A stretch of 64,000 nt of DNA. Source: CAZXWN01 sp964644695 [NCBI: uncultured bacterium] (GTDB lineage: Bacteria > UBP4 > UBA4092). This document shows positions 1-8,483 of this stretch, piece by piece. The stretch's first letter is position 1, and each line of letters begins with the position of its first letter. Where the stretch lies: the NCBI GenBank assembly GCA_964644695.1, contig CAZXWN010000002.1:293241-357240 (forward strand). The letters run 5' to 3'. Made by a program: the position numbers and the translations under genes. Under the pieces are notes generated by a model that searched no databases, was not told the origin of the DNA, and saw only the letters and a program-made list of their open reading frames with translations.

Positions 1-240
1 TTCCGTGAAGCACATTTCATAGTGGGGTCTATTGTGAAACATTGTGAAGATAAAGGCATTGAGTTGGAAGAATTGGATTTAGCTGGATATCAAGCCTTCT
101 CGAACAAATTTGAAAAAAATCTCTATGATGTATTAACCTTGGATTACAGTGTGAAGTCCATACGGTCATATGGTGGAGCAAGTCCGGACTCAGTACAAAA
201 GCAAATCAAAACTGCTCGTGAGATTCTAAAAAAACGGTAA
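1..240 (+). CDS. argH: Argininosuccinate lyase, C-terminal end (5' truncated by window)
   Basis: The reading frame is open from base 1, so only the last 79 residues are visible. They match the C-terminal helical domain of argininosuccinate lyase, which cleaves argininosuccinate to arginine and fumarate in the cytoplasm. The tell-tale pieces are FREAHFIVG near the left edge, then a helix with LEELDLAGYQAF, and the late SYGGASPDSVQKQI segment that closes ArgH proteins. An internal GTG at 22 could be taken for a start, but homology continues upstream of it. The active-site serine loop lies outside the window. A strong hairpin terminator follows at once, so argH is the last gene of its transcript. 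Confidence 0.9.
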   Translation, partial: FREAHFIVGSIVKHCEDKGIELEELDLAGYQAFSNKFEKNLYDVLTLDYSVKSIRSYGGASPDSVQKQIKTAREILKKR

Positions 241-256
241 AGATATACAGATAAAG

Positions 257-294
257 AAAAGCCCTCTGATCAGTGATGACCAGAGGGCTTTTTT
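257..294. terminator. Bidirectional intrinsic terminator
   Basis: GCCCTCTG (261-268) pairs with CAGAGGGC (281-288). Flanking A and T runs put a U-tract on both strands. It lies between argH and the convergent oxidoreductase gene ending at 305 and should serve both. Confidence 0.9.
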
Positions 295-304
295 GTGAGT
301 TGGT

Positions 305-1294
305 TTATACGAATGGAAGTTGGATGGGTTTACCTGTCTCAGCAGATTTATATGCGCCAAGAGCTAATTCCATGGCAGCCATACCATCTTCTCCTGAGAT
401 GAAAACGGGTTTATCGTTTTCAACAGAATCAATGAAAGAGGCTACGAGACCTGCATCCGTGTTGGAACCCCAGTATTGATAACGCATGGAGGTATCCTTA
501 ATACTGTAAAGGTTAAACTTCTGGTTAAACATATCAACATTTACAGCACCTTTGGTTCCTAGAATACGCATGGTGACATCACCCCACGTTGGGTAATATT
601 TGGGGTTGCGTGACCAACTGGGATCCAGAGAGCATATGATATTCTTTTCCATTTTCATGGAAAGAGTACCACAGTCGTCACATTCAAGTTCCGGATGGAA
701 TTTTTTGTCAATCTCAGCATATACTTCAGTGAAATTGGCTCCTGTGAACCAGCGAATCAAATCAGCAACATGGACGGTATGGTCCATGACTGCACCACCA
801 CCCGATAATGCTTTATCAACAAACCAGCCACCTGGCATAGAACCACGGTTTGTACCTGCAATAGCAATAATGTCTCCCAGTTTGCCATCAGCCACTAATT
901 GCTGGGCACGCATAACGGCAGGGGAGAACCGACAGGGAAATGCGGTCATCAATTTAACATTATTTTTCTTACAGACATCAATCATGTCTTGTGCGTCTTC
1001 CATGCTGACTGATATGGGTTTTTCACACATGACATGCTTTTTTGCATTAGCTGCTTTGATAGTGACTTCTTTGTGATGAACATTTGCTGTGGTGACAACC
1101 ACGGCATCTACTTTGGACAGAAGCTCATCTATATCACGGAACCAAGGTTTCTGAATGATTTCAGAGACTTTTTTTGCGCGTTCTTCGTTATCATCCCAGA
1201 AGCCGACAAAATCAACATTTTTCAAGAGTTTCAGGCCATGAGCATAACCACCTGCATGCATATGGGCGAAACTTAATACACCTGCTTTGACCAT
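305..1294 (-). CDS. Gfo/Idh/MocA family oxidoreductase
   Basis: A 329-residue NAD(P)-dependent dehydrogenase-type protein of the Gfo/Idh/MocA family, which typically oxidises or reduces a ring carbon of sugars and cyclitols. The family EKP signature (CEKPIS) is at residues 90-95, with its substrate-domain glycine/histidine motif (GGGAVMDHTVH) at 165-175. The N-terminal nucleotide loop is unusual: the usual GxGxxG is replaced by GVLSFAHMHA, so cofactor binding may differ from its neighbour. The start is supported by AGGAG eight bases upstream. It lies 18 bp downstream of a second family member and is probably co-transcribed with it. The substrate cannot be told from sequence. Confidence 0.88.
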   Translation of the reverse strand: MVKAGVLSFAHMHAGGYAHGLKLLKNVDFVGFWDDNEERAKKVSEIIQKPWFRDIDELLSKVDAVVVTTANVHHKEVTIKAANAKKHVMCEKPISVSMEDAQDMIDVCKKNNVKLMTAFPCRFSPAVMRAQQLVADGKLGDIIAIAGTNRGSMPGGWFVDKALSGGGAVMDHTVHVADLIRWFTGANFTEVYAEIDKKFHPELECDDCGTLSMKMEKNIICSLDPSWSRNPKYYPTWGDVTMRILGTKGAVNVDMFNQKFNLYSIKDTSMRYQYWGSNTDAGLVASFIDSVENDKPVFISGEDGMAAMELALGAYKSAETGKPIQLPFV

Positions 1295-1312
1295 TGTCAG
1301 AATCTCCTCTCG

Positions 1313-2302
1313 TTAGTCAATATTGACTGGTTGGCCAGTTTGGATGGATTCAAGAGCGGCAAGGCCGACCTTGATGGCATAGATGCCGTCATCTACTGTA
1401 ACTCGTGGTGTTTTGTTTTCCTGGATACATTCAATAAAATGCCGAATTTCCGTTGTATATGGAGACTCACTTAAGGGAGATTCGGGAACCGCCACAGCGG
1501 GTTTAGATGTATCAGTCTGTTTCAGGTTAACTTGTAAAGGAGATTCACTGTTTGTAGATTCAATGATACCTTCAGAGCCTGAAACTTCACATTTCACAGT
1601 AAAACCAGAAGGTTCAGCCCAGCTTCCTTCAACATGAGCAATAACACCGCTTTCATAGCGGATCATAACCTGGGCATAATCCATGGGTTCTGCTAACTTT
1701 TGACCAAATAACCCACGGGCAAATACCCGTTTTGGTTTACCAAAGAACCAGTTGAGATAGTCAAAATCATGAATAATTAAGTCCAGTACGCATCCGCCGC
1801 TCATCTGCATATTTTCATACCATTCACGAATACCATGAGGCATGGGAGCAAGACGGCAAGTACGGGCAATTGCTGGTGTTCCAATCTGTCCGGACTCAAT
1901 CAAATGTTTCATATGAGAAAAATCAGGGAAGAATCGAACGACATGACCGACCATGAATTTCTTGTCAGAAGCTTCGACTGCTTTCTTGACTTCATAAGCA
2001 TCTTCGAGGGTTCGGGCAACCGGTTTCTCACAAAACACATGTTTTCCGGCTTTTAGTGCTTTTATTGCGTATTCTTTGTGGAACGGGGTTGGCAAACAGA
2101 TATCTATGATATCTATTGCCGGGTCATTAATGACCTGATCGTATGACTTAACCGCTTTAGCGCCAAAACTTGCGGCAACGGATTCAAGCGGACCGGGCAA
2201 TTCATCGGCAAAATACACGATTTCCACACCCTCAATTGCCTTGTAACCCGGGGCGTGAGTTCGTGCCATTGTGCCTGTACCCAGAATGGCAACTTTCAGC
2301 AT
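1313..2302 (-). CDS. Gfo/Idh/MocA family oxidoreductase
   Basis: A 329-residue member of the Gfo/Idh/MocA family with a canonical dinucleotide-binding start (ILGTGTMA, residues 6-13), the EKP motif at 92-94, and a C-terminal substrate domain carrying GGCVLDLIIHDFD around 169-181. The aspartate and histidine there are the usual catalytic pair of myo-inositol-dehydrogenase-like enzymes. AAGGAG seven bases before the ATG fixes the start. It is the first gene of a two-gene operon with the oxidoreductase at 305-1294. Paired members of this family often act in sequence, or as oxidising and reducing partners, on one sugar; here that is inference. Confidence 0.9.
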   Translation of the reverse strand: MLKVAILGTGTMARTHAPGYKAIEGVEIVYFADELPGPLESVAASFGAKAVKSYDQVINDPAIDIIDICLPTPFHKEYAIKALKAGKHVFCEKPVARTLEDAYEVKKAVEASDKKFMVGHVVRFFPDFSHMKHLIESGQIGTPAIARTCRLAPMPHGIREWYENMQMSGGCVLDLIIHDFDYLNWFFGKPKRVFARGLFGQKLAEPMDYAQVMIRYESGVIAHVEGSWAEPSGFTVKCEVSGSEGIIESTNSESPLQVNLKQTDTSKPAVAVPESPLSESPYTTEIRHFIECIQENKTPRVTVDDGIYAIKVGLAALESIQTGQPVNID

Positions 2303-2349
2303 GATGCTACTCCTTGACTGAGAAAAATATTTTGTTCAGGGGTTGAAAT

Positions 2350-2358
2350 AGTATAACA
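2350..2358 (-). promoter_or_regulatory. Candidate extended -10 for the Gfo/Idh/MocA pair
   Basis: Read on the minus strand this is TGTTATACT, an extended -10 element about 48 bases upstream of the ATG at 2302. I see no good -35 hexamer at the usual distance. Confidence 0.35.
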
Positions 2359-2443
2359 AAAAAAAGACTATATTCCCTATTTACATAAGAAAAAAACAAT
2401 GATTTTAGGGTTTTTGTATAAGAATGGTGAATATTGTACATAA

Positions 2444-4522
2444 CTATCTGATGATAAGTGTAATGGGAACATTTATGAAGTGTTTGTCCAGCATAACCTT
2501 TAACAATTTGAAAGGAATTGGGACTCCAGCAGGTCCATTCAGAGCCTTTTGGAGAGACGATGGCTGTAATAACGAGTCCGTCGTATCTATGGACAGGGGT
2601 GGTCCCATTTGAAGTCCGTTTAAATCCGATCCAGGGATATAGTCAACACCAGCAGTCTGCAGGAATCGGTCTGAGATGATTGGATTCGTTTCTTCAAACA
2701 GCTGGGCTTCGATTCCGGTTTTCCATGCTTCCTGATGGAGAAGGTTATTAAGTTGGTTGAGGATGGACAGGCCTGATTGTAACTGACCTTCGAGAGACAA
2801 GTCTCCTGTCGAATGGAGTTGATTTACGGTCCTGTTCAATAAGGAAATCCCCAGCCTTAAACACGGCCGAGAGGATTTGCTGTTGGGTGACATATCTAAT
2901 AGTGAGGTCATCATTGACAGGGGATTGTCAGGATTATTGCTGATGATTTCATTCATAAAATTATTTTTTGCTTCAAAGGCTCTGAAAGCCATCCTGATTT
3001 GCCGTTGTATCAGCGAATAAAATATTTCCGTATTTCCCTCGGATTCCTGGGCAGCCTGAATTGAATTTAAACTGACTTTCATTGATACACAGGGGCATTC
3101 GGGATGAAGTGGATGCTTATAAATATTTAGGAGAAAAGGTCTTTCCTCAGCAATCAATTCGTCCATACTGGCACGAAAGACTGGCCATTCCGGATGTTCG
3201 GTAAAATTAACGGGAATCTGAAGATTTAATTGTATATTCGGGTAGGGTCTTCCGGTATCATCCCCCAGAGCTATCCAGTGAATAATCTTACTGGCGAGCT
3301 GAACTTCCATGGATGAACCCTTACTTGAGAGTACTAAATGAATTATTTGTGGAGTCTCTTGGGAACCAGATTCAAGTCGTTCCAGAAATGAATGGAGTTC
3401 TTGTTCCATTAAATCCGGATTTTCCTCCGAGTAATAGGAAGAAAGTATCTGATTCAGGGCTGTCCAATGAACTTCATCTCCAAAACACTTTACAGCTGTT
3501 ATTCCAAAACAGGAAAACTGATTGAGTAAATCCGAGAGTGTTGCCGCCGGCTTAAAATAAAGGCCTTTTCCGGGAAGGGTCAGTCCATTATTCTTTATTT
3601 TATCCAGAGGGATATTTCCTGAAACCCATTTCATCAAAGAATCCAGACCATATAAATGAATCTGTCCCTGAGTATGCGCTTCAACAACATCAGCGGGATA
3701 TAAGGTATTTAATGCATATTTTCTGGACATTCGACCCGCAACAGCAGAATCTCCTCCCGGACGAGTGTATCCCTTGTAATACTGTTCCAAATCAAATACG
3801 GGGAGTCCCAGCCGGATATGTTTACGGTGTTCCTCAATCAATCCATGATGCAGAAGACGGGCATTTACCAGTTCTCGAATGATACCTACCGTAACCATGG
3901 GTAATCGTGCCATGACGACTTGGGATTCTACTTCCTTGGCAATAATATCTGCTGTCTCTTTGTTTAAGCCTGTTTCTCGAACCAGGGCATCTACTATTTT
4001 CTGGCGGTTCCAGGCCTTCAATGTCTGGTCGGCTCGTTGAACTCGAACCTGGGTTTTATCCTGGGATAAATCTACATTGGGAAGGGCATCAACAGGGCCG
4101 CGCATTTTTCTCAGGCGAGCCCGGTTTTCTCTCATCAGAATAAAGGATTTTGACGTCTGAGCGTGTCCATTCTCAATCAAGACTTTTTCGACAGCATCTT
4201 CAATTTGTTCCACATTTAAAATACTGTCTTCATAATTCCGAGCCATATAAAGAATAACCAGGTCGGCGGTATGGTCTGCCAATGGATAATCTTTACCCCC
4301 CACAGAACGGGCGGCTTCCCAGATACAGTTTGTGATTTCCTGTTTATCAAAATCTACCAGGGCCCCGTCCCGTTTCTGAACTCGTTGAAACATGACACGG
4401 GGATGTGACACCGCATCAATGACAGGCTGCGGGAAAAGAAATTCTGGTGGATTATTATGTATAGGTTGCTCAGGCATAAGTTTTCTATATCTATTATCCC
4501 AGAAAAAGAGATAAGTTATCAT
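2444..4522 (-). CDS. Degenerate anaerobic ribonucleotide reductase-like protein with two ATP-cones
   Basis: A 692-residue protein with two successive ATP-cone domains (about residues 47-140 and 158-240), the nucleotide-sensing modules of ribonucleotide reductases and NrdR. They are followed by a region resembling the class III reductase NrdD (LNTLYPADVVEAHTQGQIHLYG near 271-292, like the AH..G.IHxHD segment). The C-terminus, however, has neither the glycyl-radical motif (R.CGY) nor the CxxC zinc pairs, and the cysteine expected just after the AH..G.I segment is missing (KWVSGN). It is therefore unlikely to reduce ribonucleotides. A GGAGG sits only three bases before the ATG at 4522; an internal ATG at 4477 (MPEQ) is an alternative start. 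It is transcribed away from an AraC regulator. Confidence 0.7.
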   Translation of the reverse strand: MITYLFFWDNRYRKLMPEQPIHNNPPEFLFPQPVIDAVSHPRVMFQRVQKRDGALVDFDKQEITNCIWEAARSVGGKDYPLADHTADLVILYMARNYEDSILNVEQIEDAVEKVLIENGHAQTSKSFILMRENRARLRKMRGPVDALPNVDLSQDKTQVRVQRADQTLKAWNRQKIVDALVRETGLNKETADIIAKEVESQVVMARLPMVTVGIIRELVNARLLHHGLIEEHRKHIRLGLPVFDLEQYYKGYTRPGGDSAVAGRMSRKYALNTLYPADVVEAHTQGQIHLYGLDSLMKWVSGNIPLDKIKNNGLTLPGKGLYFKPAATLSDLLNQFSCFGITAVKCFGDEVHWTALNQILSSYYSEENPDLMEQELHSFLERLESGSQETPQIIHLVLSSKGSSMEVQLASKIIHWIALGDDTGRPYPNIQLNLQIPVNFTEHPEWPVFRASMDELIAEERPFLLNIYKHPLHPECPCVSMKVSLNSIQAAQESEGNTEIFYSLIQRQIRMAFRAFEAKNNFMNEIISNNPDNPLSMMTSLLDMSPNSKSSRPCLRLGISLLNRTVNQLHSTGDLSLEGQLQSGLSILNQLNNLLHQEAWKTGIEAQLFEETNPIISDRFLQTAGVDYIPGSDLNGLQMGPPLSIDTTDSLLQPSSLQKALNGPAGVPIPFKLLKVMLDKHFINVPITLIIR

Positions 4523-4612
4523 GACCCTCCATATGGGTCAATGCTGTATATCTCTATTATTGAAATTATTACACAATAAAAAAGTTTAGGGCCATGATAT
4601 CTCTTCTGCAAA

Positions 4613-4657
4613 CGAAGAATCCACGGAGTTGTTCTGAGCTGGTCCGTGGATTCTTCG
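4613..4657. repeat. CCACGGA hairpin repeat, copy 1
   Basis: A perfect 15-bp stem: CGAAGAATCCACGGA (4613-4627) pairs with 4643-4657, around a 15-base loop. Two relatives lie at 36273-36321 and 63256-63302, with the loop core TGTTCyGAGC conserved. This copy lies between divergent genes and has no T-run, so it is not an ordinary terminator. Confidence 0.8.
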
Positions 4658-4688
4658 GACCGGAGGGATAATAATGTCAGAATGGCAT

Positions 4689-4694
4689 TATAAT
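4689..4694 (+). promoter_or_regulatory. Candidate -10 of the AraC-type regulator gene
   Basis: TATAAT lies 29 bases upstream of the ATG at 4724, with GAGGA between them. No convincing -35 hexamer is visible. Confidence 0.35.
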
Positions 4695-4723
4695 AAAGGG
4701 ATAGTAAAGAGGAATAAATTATT

Positions 4724-5617
4724 ATGTGTCCCCAGTCATCCCGCAGTCATTTTCGGGTTGTTTATAAGGCACCCGACACTCCTGATAATCCCCTGATGGG
4801 GATTCCCCCTCGGGTATGTTATGTCGGTCGTCATGAATTAAATGGAGAGTGGCAGGTCAAACCCCAGTTTTCGGACGAGTACAGTCTGAGTTATATCCAG
4901 GAGGGGAAAGCCGTTATTACTGTCCGCGGCATTGAATATTCGGCGGAGGAGGGGGACATCCTCCTTTATCGTCCCCATGAAATCCACTGGGGGAAAGCGT
5001 TTGAAAACTATCCCTATAAAACGGTCATCCTCCGTGTTGATTTTGCGGATCCAAATCGGTTTGCGGGAGAGGCCATCGCTTCACTGGATTACATCAGCCT
5101 GTTTCCAGCATCTCGAAACTGGAAACTCCGGACTTTGCTGGATGCTTTGATTCGCGAATACGCAAAACCTGAGAAAGAGCAAGACCCTTTATTCATTAAA
5201 ACCCATTTACTGGAAGTGTTCCAGGTCATACAGGAATATACACGGAATCAGTCTGACAAAGATGTTGAATCTGGGGTGAGTAAAAACCGGCGGTCTGATC
5301 ATGTGGTGTTGAAAGTGAAATCCTACATTGAAAAGAATTATCATCGTCGGTTGACCTTGGAAGAACTGGCAGAGACTGTGGCATTAAGCCCCTCCCGTTT
5401 CAGTCATCTATTTAAGGAAAATACAGGATATTCTCCCATTGATTATCTGATTCGGGTTCGAATCGATATGGTTCGGAAATTACTTCTTGAGACAGATCGA
5501 AATGTTGCGGAAATTGCTGCTGATTGTGGGTTTACCAATTTGAGTTTTTTCATTCGGACCTTTAAGAAAGCCGAAGGGCTTTCTCCCTCCCAATTCCGGA
5601 AAAAGATAGCAAGATAG
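4724..5617 (+). CDS. AraC family transcriptional regulator
   Basis: A 297-residue cytoplasmic transcription factor. The first half is a cupin-like sensor (residues about 35-130, including GRHELNGEWQ and EGDILLYRPHEIHWG, the metal- or sugar-binding jelly-roll pattern). The last 100 residues hold the two helix-turn-helix units of AraC/XylS proteins: LTLEELAETVALSPSRFSHL, then NVAEIAADCGFTNLSFFIRT with the closing FKKAEGLSPSQFR. The start is supported by GAGGA about ten bases upstream. It stands alone between the divergent NrdD-like gene and the downstream iron-sulfur pair, either of which it may control. The sensor type suggests a small carbohydrate or similar effector, but the ligand is unknown. 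Confidence 0.92.
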   Translation: MCPQSSRSHFRVVYKAPDTPDNPLMGIPPRVCYVGRHELNGEWQVKPQFSDEYSLSYIQEGKAVITVRGIEYSAEEGDILLYRPHEIHWGKAFENYPYKTVILRVDFADPNRFAGEAIASLDYISLFPASRNWKLRTLLDALIREYAKPEKEQDPLFIKTHLLEVFQVIQEYTRNQSDKDVESGVSKNRRSDHVVLKVKSYIEKNYHRRLTLEELAETVALSPSRFSHLFKENTGYSPIDYLIRVRIDMVRKLLLETDRNVAEIAADCGFTNLSFFIRTFKKAEGLSPSQFRKKIAR

Positions 5618-5712
5618 TACAATTATTCAGCAAGTCATGACCTCCCTGCCGCCCTTCAGATTCCCTAAGATTGTATTATAAAACGGGTACAACTAAAGGA
5701 GTAACTTAGGGT

Positions 5713-6588
5713 ATGTCAGATTTAACAAAGGCACTAATTGAAGGTGCACAAGGATGGGGCGCTGACTTAGTCGGAATAGCACCCATTGAGCGATTCAAAG
5801 ATGTTGCTGCTGAAAACCATCCAAGCACTATTTTCCCGGAATGTAAGTCGGTGATTGTCTTAGGCCGCCGTATTACCCGGGGAACTCTTCGGGGTATTGA
5901 AGAAGGAACACAGTTCGACCTGTATCGTCAGTATGGTTATCAGTGGTTGGAAGACCGTTTCCTCTCTTTATTGACCTTCAAGGTTTCTGAATTGCTTGAA
6001 GACAATCGGTGGGAAGCCGTTCCCCTGTTCCATCTCCCCACACAAATCCCTCCCATGGGAATTCCAGTTCGTGAGAATCAGCCTGCCCCCAATGTCCTGA
6101 TTGATTTTGATGCGGCAGCTGTTCGCGCAGGATTAGGCGAGATTTCTTATCTGCGGGTATTTGTATCCAAGGAGTTTGGTCCCCGTCAGCGGTTCCAGGT
6201 CATTCTGACCGATGCCGAACTTGAAGGCACTGAAATGGTGAAAGAGCCCATTTGTCCTGCGGATCCCCGGTTAGCTGGATTATGTCCCCTGGATGCCATT
6301 GATGCTTCTAAAGAAGAAATGATTGAAATTGCAGGCAAAAAGATGACTGTTGCGGCTGTCGATTATAAGAAATGTAAGACCTGTAAGAATGGTGCTTTTG
6401 CCAATCGTTATTATGATGCTGCTCCGCCTGATCGGTTGGGTGCATTATGTATTCGTTCATTAGTGGATTATCTGGATAAACACGACCATACAACCAATAA
6501 ATTTAAAACACCGTTCCGGAAACGGACTCCATGGATTATAAAATCCGAATCCCATACCTTCCTTCAGGAAGGTAGTGAAATTGAATAA
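5713..6588 (+). CDS. QueG-like iron-sulfur family protein with depleted cysteines
   Basis: A 291-residue protein related to the epoxyqueuosine reductase/reductive dehalogenase superfamily. The N-terminal half has the family pattern (GADLVGIAPIERF, then SVIVLGRRITRG), followed by a predicted corrinoid-type core (AAAVRAGLGEISYLRVFVSKEFGPRQR). The ferredoxin region is eroded: where paralogues have CxxCxxCxxxC this protein has ICPADPRLAGLCPLDAI, with only a later KKCKTCKNG pair left, so an ordinary [4Fe-4S] cluster seems unlikely. An AGGAG lies 11 bases upstream of the ATG. It lies 95 bp after the AraC gene and 19 bp before its paralogue, and is probably co-transcribed with the latter. Substrate and partner are unknown. 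Confidence 0.7.
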   Translation: MSDLTKALIEGAQGWGADLVGIAPIERFKDVAAENHPSTIFPECKSVIVLGRRITRGTLRGIEEGTQFDLYRQYGYQWLEDRFLSLLTFKVSELLEDNRWEAVPLFHLPTQIPPMGIPVRENQPAPNVLIDFDAAAVRAGLGEISYLRVFVSKEFGPRQRFQVILTDAELEGTEMVKEPICPADPRLAGLCPLDAIDASKEEMIEIAGKKMTVAAVDYKKCKTCKNGAFANRYYDAAPPDRLGALCIRSLVDYLDKHDHTTNKFKTPFRKRTPWIIKSESHTFLQEGSEIE

Positions 6589-6607
6589 GGATCCCGGAGC
6601 AAAAACC

Positions 6608-7651
6608 ATGAAAACAGTCACTAAAGAACAGTTGCGAGAGTTTGCTCTCAAACAGGGTCTGGATTTTCTGGGTGTGGCAAACATTGAACGGTTTGCCGGT
6701 GCTCCTCCGCGGATGCACCCCTCCAGTATTTTACCGGAAGCTAAATCCGTCATTGTTGTTGGAAAAAGGATTGTCCGAGGCGGATGGCGTGGTATTGAAG
6801 AAGGAACCCATTGGCCCAATTACACCTATTTTGATTATCACGGTCAGTTAAACAGTTATTTTATCCATCTTCCGATGTATGAAGTTGCCTGTTTGATTGA
6901 GGACTGTGGTTTTGAAGCCGTTCCCTATTATCCTGGACCTCCTGAGGGGCAGGGTATTGATGAACCTATTCGTCCGGGGTCTGTTGCACCGAATGTCCAT
7001 CTGGCTATCCGTATCGCCGGTGTAGCGGCGGGACTGGGTGAGATGGGCTGGTCTAAAGTCTTTTTAACGGAAAAGTTTGGCCCCAGAGTTCGTTTGGCCT
7101 GTATTATTACAGACATGGAACTCGAACCGGATCCTCTGGTTCCTCCAGGTACTATCTGTGATAAATGTATGGAGTGTGTCAAAGGATGTTCGGCCTGTGC
7201 TATTCCGCATTTCAAAGAACATAAGACCATTAAAATCAAAATCGAAGATTATGAATATGAATGGGCGGATGTCCATATGGGCCGTTGTACCATGAGCTAT
7301 CATGGTGGCGATGCCATGATGTCTCCCTTTATTCATAAATCTTTCCCGGGTTGGCATTTCGATGTCCGGGAACAGGATATCAGTGAAGAAGCCGCCTATA
7401 AATTAGTCTGGACTTTATCCACTACCGAGTGGCGTAAAACCGCTGAATTCCCCTCTGGATACATCATTGAGGGTCATGCCTATACCTTCAAGTGGGGTGA
7501 GGCAGGCAGTTACGGGATTGAAGGTTCCCGCGGATGTATGCGGAGTTGTTTCAATCACCTTGAGAAACGTAAGAAAATCGAACAAACCTTTGAAGGCGGG
7601 GAATTCATCAAACGACCTCGCTGGATACTCCCTCCCAAGGTCAGCCGTTAA
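6608..7651 (+). CDS. QueG-like 4Fe-4S family protein
   Basis: A 347-residue paralogue of the upstream gene, in the epoxyqueuosine-reductase/reductive-dehalogenase-like family. It keeps a cysteine-rich cluster motif, CDKCMECVKGCSAC, after the core segment AGLGEMGWSKVFLTEKFGPR, so one [4Fe-4S] cluster is likely. Two further cysteines occur near the C-terminus (GCMRSCFNHLEKR). The start at 6608 is chosen because GGAG lies eight bases upstream; an in-frame ATG at 6575 would overlap the previous gene. Unlike QueG it has no HEAT-like C-terminal extension. The terminator right after it closes the pair. A redox role acting on a corrinoid or flavin partner is inference. Confidence 0.75.
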   Translation: MKTVTKEQLREFALKQGLDFLGVANIERFAGAPPRMHPSSILPEAKSVIVVGKRIVRGGWRGIEEGTHWPNYTYFDYHGQLNSYFIHLPMYEVACLIEDCGFEAVPYYPGPPEGQGIDEPIRPGSVAPNVHLAIRIAGVAAGLGEMGWSKVFLTEKFGPRVRLACIITDMELEPDPLVPPGTICDKCMECVKGCSACAIPHFKEHKTIKIKIEDYEYEWADVHMGRCTMSYHGGDAMMSPFIHKSFPGWHFDVREQDISEEAAYKLVWTLSTTEWRKTAEFPSGYIIEGHAYTFKWGEAGSYGIEGSRGCMRSCFNHLEKRKKIEQTFEGGEFIKRPRWILPPKVSR

Positions 7652-7653
7652 TC

Positions 7654-7693
7654 AAACCGGGAAACTCGAGTCAGTCGGGTTTCCCGGTTTTTA
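7654..7693 (+). terminator. Intrinsic terminator of the QueG-like pair
   Basis: A perfect 12-bp stem: AAACCGGGAAAC (7654-7665) pairs with 7679-7690, and T residues follow. Confidence 0.88.
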
Positions 7694-7793
7694 TAATTCC
7701 ATAGACCTCCAGTAATGCTTGCCTGTAGGGTTGAATCCTGATTCGGCTTGTTTTGAGGTTTACTTATTTATTTAAATATATTTTTACATTCAA

Positions 7794-7799
7794 TAGAAT
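7794..7799 (+). promoter_or_regulatory. Candidate -10 of a possibly leaderless Crp/Fnr gene
   Basis: TAGAAT lies six bases upstream of the ATG at 7806. TTTAAA (7771-7776) sits 17 bases further upstream. No ribosome binding site fits, so transcription may start at the ATG itself. Confidence 0.35.
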
Positions 7800-7805
7800 A
7801 TATGT

Positions 7806-8360
7806 ATGTATGAGCACCTGATAAAAAAACTAAAAACAGATACTGCTCACTGGGATTATGTGAAAACCTTATTCCATGAGAAAAAAATAGAGGCTAAGAC
7901 TACTCTACTAAATGAAGGTGAGGTATCTAAAACTCTCTATTTTATAAAAAAGGGTTGTTTACGGCTGTGGTTTAATAATGAGGGAAAAGACATAACATTT
8001 CAGTTCTTTTTTGAAAATCAGGCCGTATCTTCATTTGAGAGTTTTTTTTCAAAGCAGCCCAGCCAGTTCAATTTAGAAAGTATTGAGCCGAGTGTTGTTG
8101 TTGCCATTAGTCGTAAGGGATTTGATACATTGTTAAGTAGATATCCTGATCTTAAAGAAGGGTTCCAGTCCATTATTATCCAACGGTTGGCAAACTATGC
8201 GAACCTATTTTTGTCTCGAATCAAAGACTCTCCTCAAAAACGATATCATGATTTTCTTAAGAACCATCCTGAAATAATTCAGCGTGTTCCGCAACATTAT
8301 ATTGCTTCCTATTTGGGAATAACTCCCATTTCCCTAAGCCGTATCAGAAACCGGAGATAA
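7806..8360 (+). CDS. Crp/Fnr family transcriptional regulator
   Basis: A 184-residue regulator. Residues about 25-115 form the cyclic-nucleotide-binding jelly roll (TTLLNEGEVSKTLYFIKKGCLRL), followed by the long dimer helix and a C-terminal helix-turn-helix (QHYIASYLGITPISLSRIR) typical of the short Crp/Fnr proteins of Bacteroidetes-like bacteria. No cysteine tetrad is seen, so it is not an oxygen-sensing FNR proper, and the effector is unknown. No Shine-Dalgarno precedes the ATG. The next gene, a DUF4405 membrane protein, lies 123 bp downstream behind a 12-bp palindrome and is a plausible target. Confidence 0.88.
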   Translation: MYEHLIKKLKTDTAHWDYVKTLFHEKKIEAKTTLLNEGEVSKTLYFIKKGCLRLWFNNEGKDITFQFFFENQAVSSFESFFSKQPSQFNLESIEPSVVVAISRKGFDTLLSRYPDLKEGFQSIIIQRLANYANLFLSRIKDSPQKRYHDFLKNHPEIIQRVPQHYIASYLGITPISLSRIRNRR

Positions 8361-8368
8361 TCCGTTTT

Positions 8369-8380
8369 TAACAATTGTTA
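8369..8380. promoter_or_regulatory. 12-bp palindrome, candidate operator
   Basis: TAACAATTGTTA is a perfect palindrome between the Crp/Fnr gene and the DUF4405 gene. A related half, TTGTTATC, occurs at 8401-8408. It is not a standard FNR or CRP box. Confidence 0.3.
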
Positions 8381-8483
8381 TCGTTGAACTCTACTGGGTA
8401 TTGTTATCTTTGTAATTAAAGAGAACCCATGCAAAGGAAGGGTATTTAATCTATTTATTCAACGAATGATGGAGGTTTTAAAT

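Noticed and set aside
4613-4657. Hairpin copy 1 as a terminator
   Set aside because: It lies upstream of both flanking genes, which diverge, and lacks a T-run.
8369-8380. TAACAATTGTTA as an FNR or CRP box
   Set aside because: It does not match TTGAT-N4-ATCAA or TGTGA-N6-TCACA; it is kept only as an unassigned palindrome.
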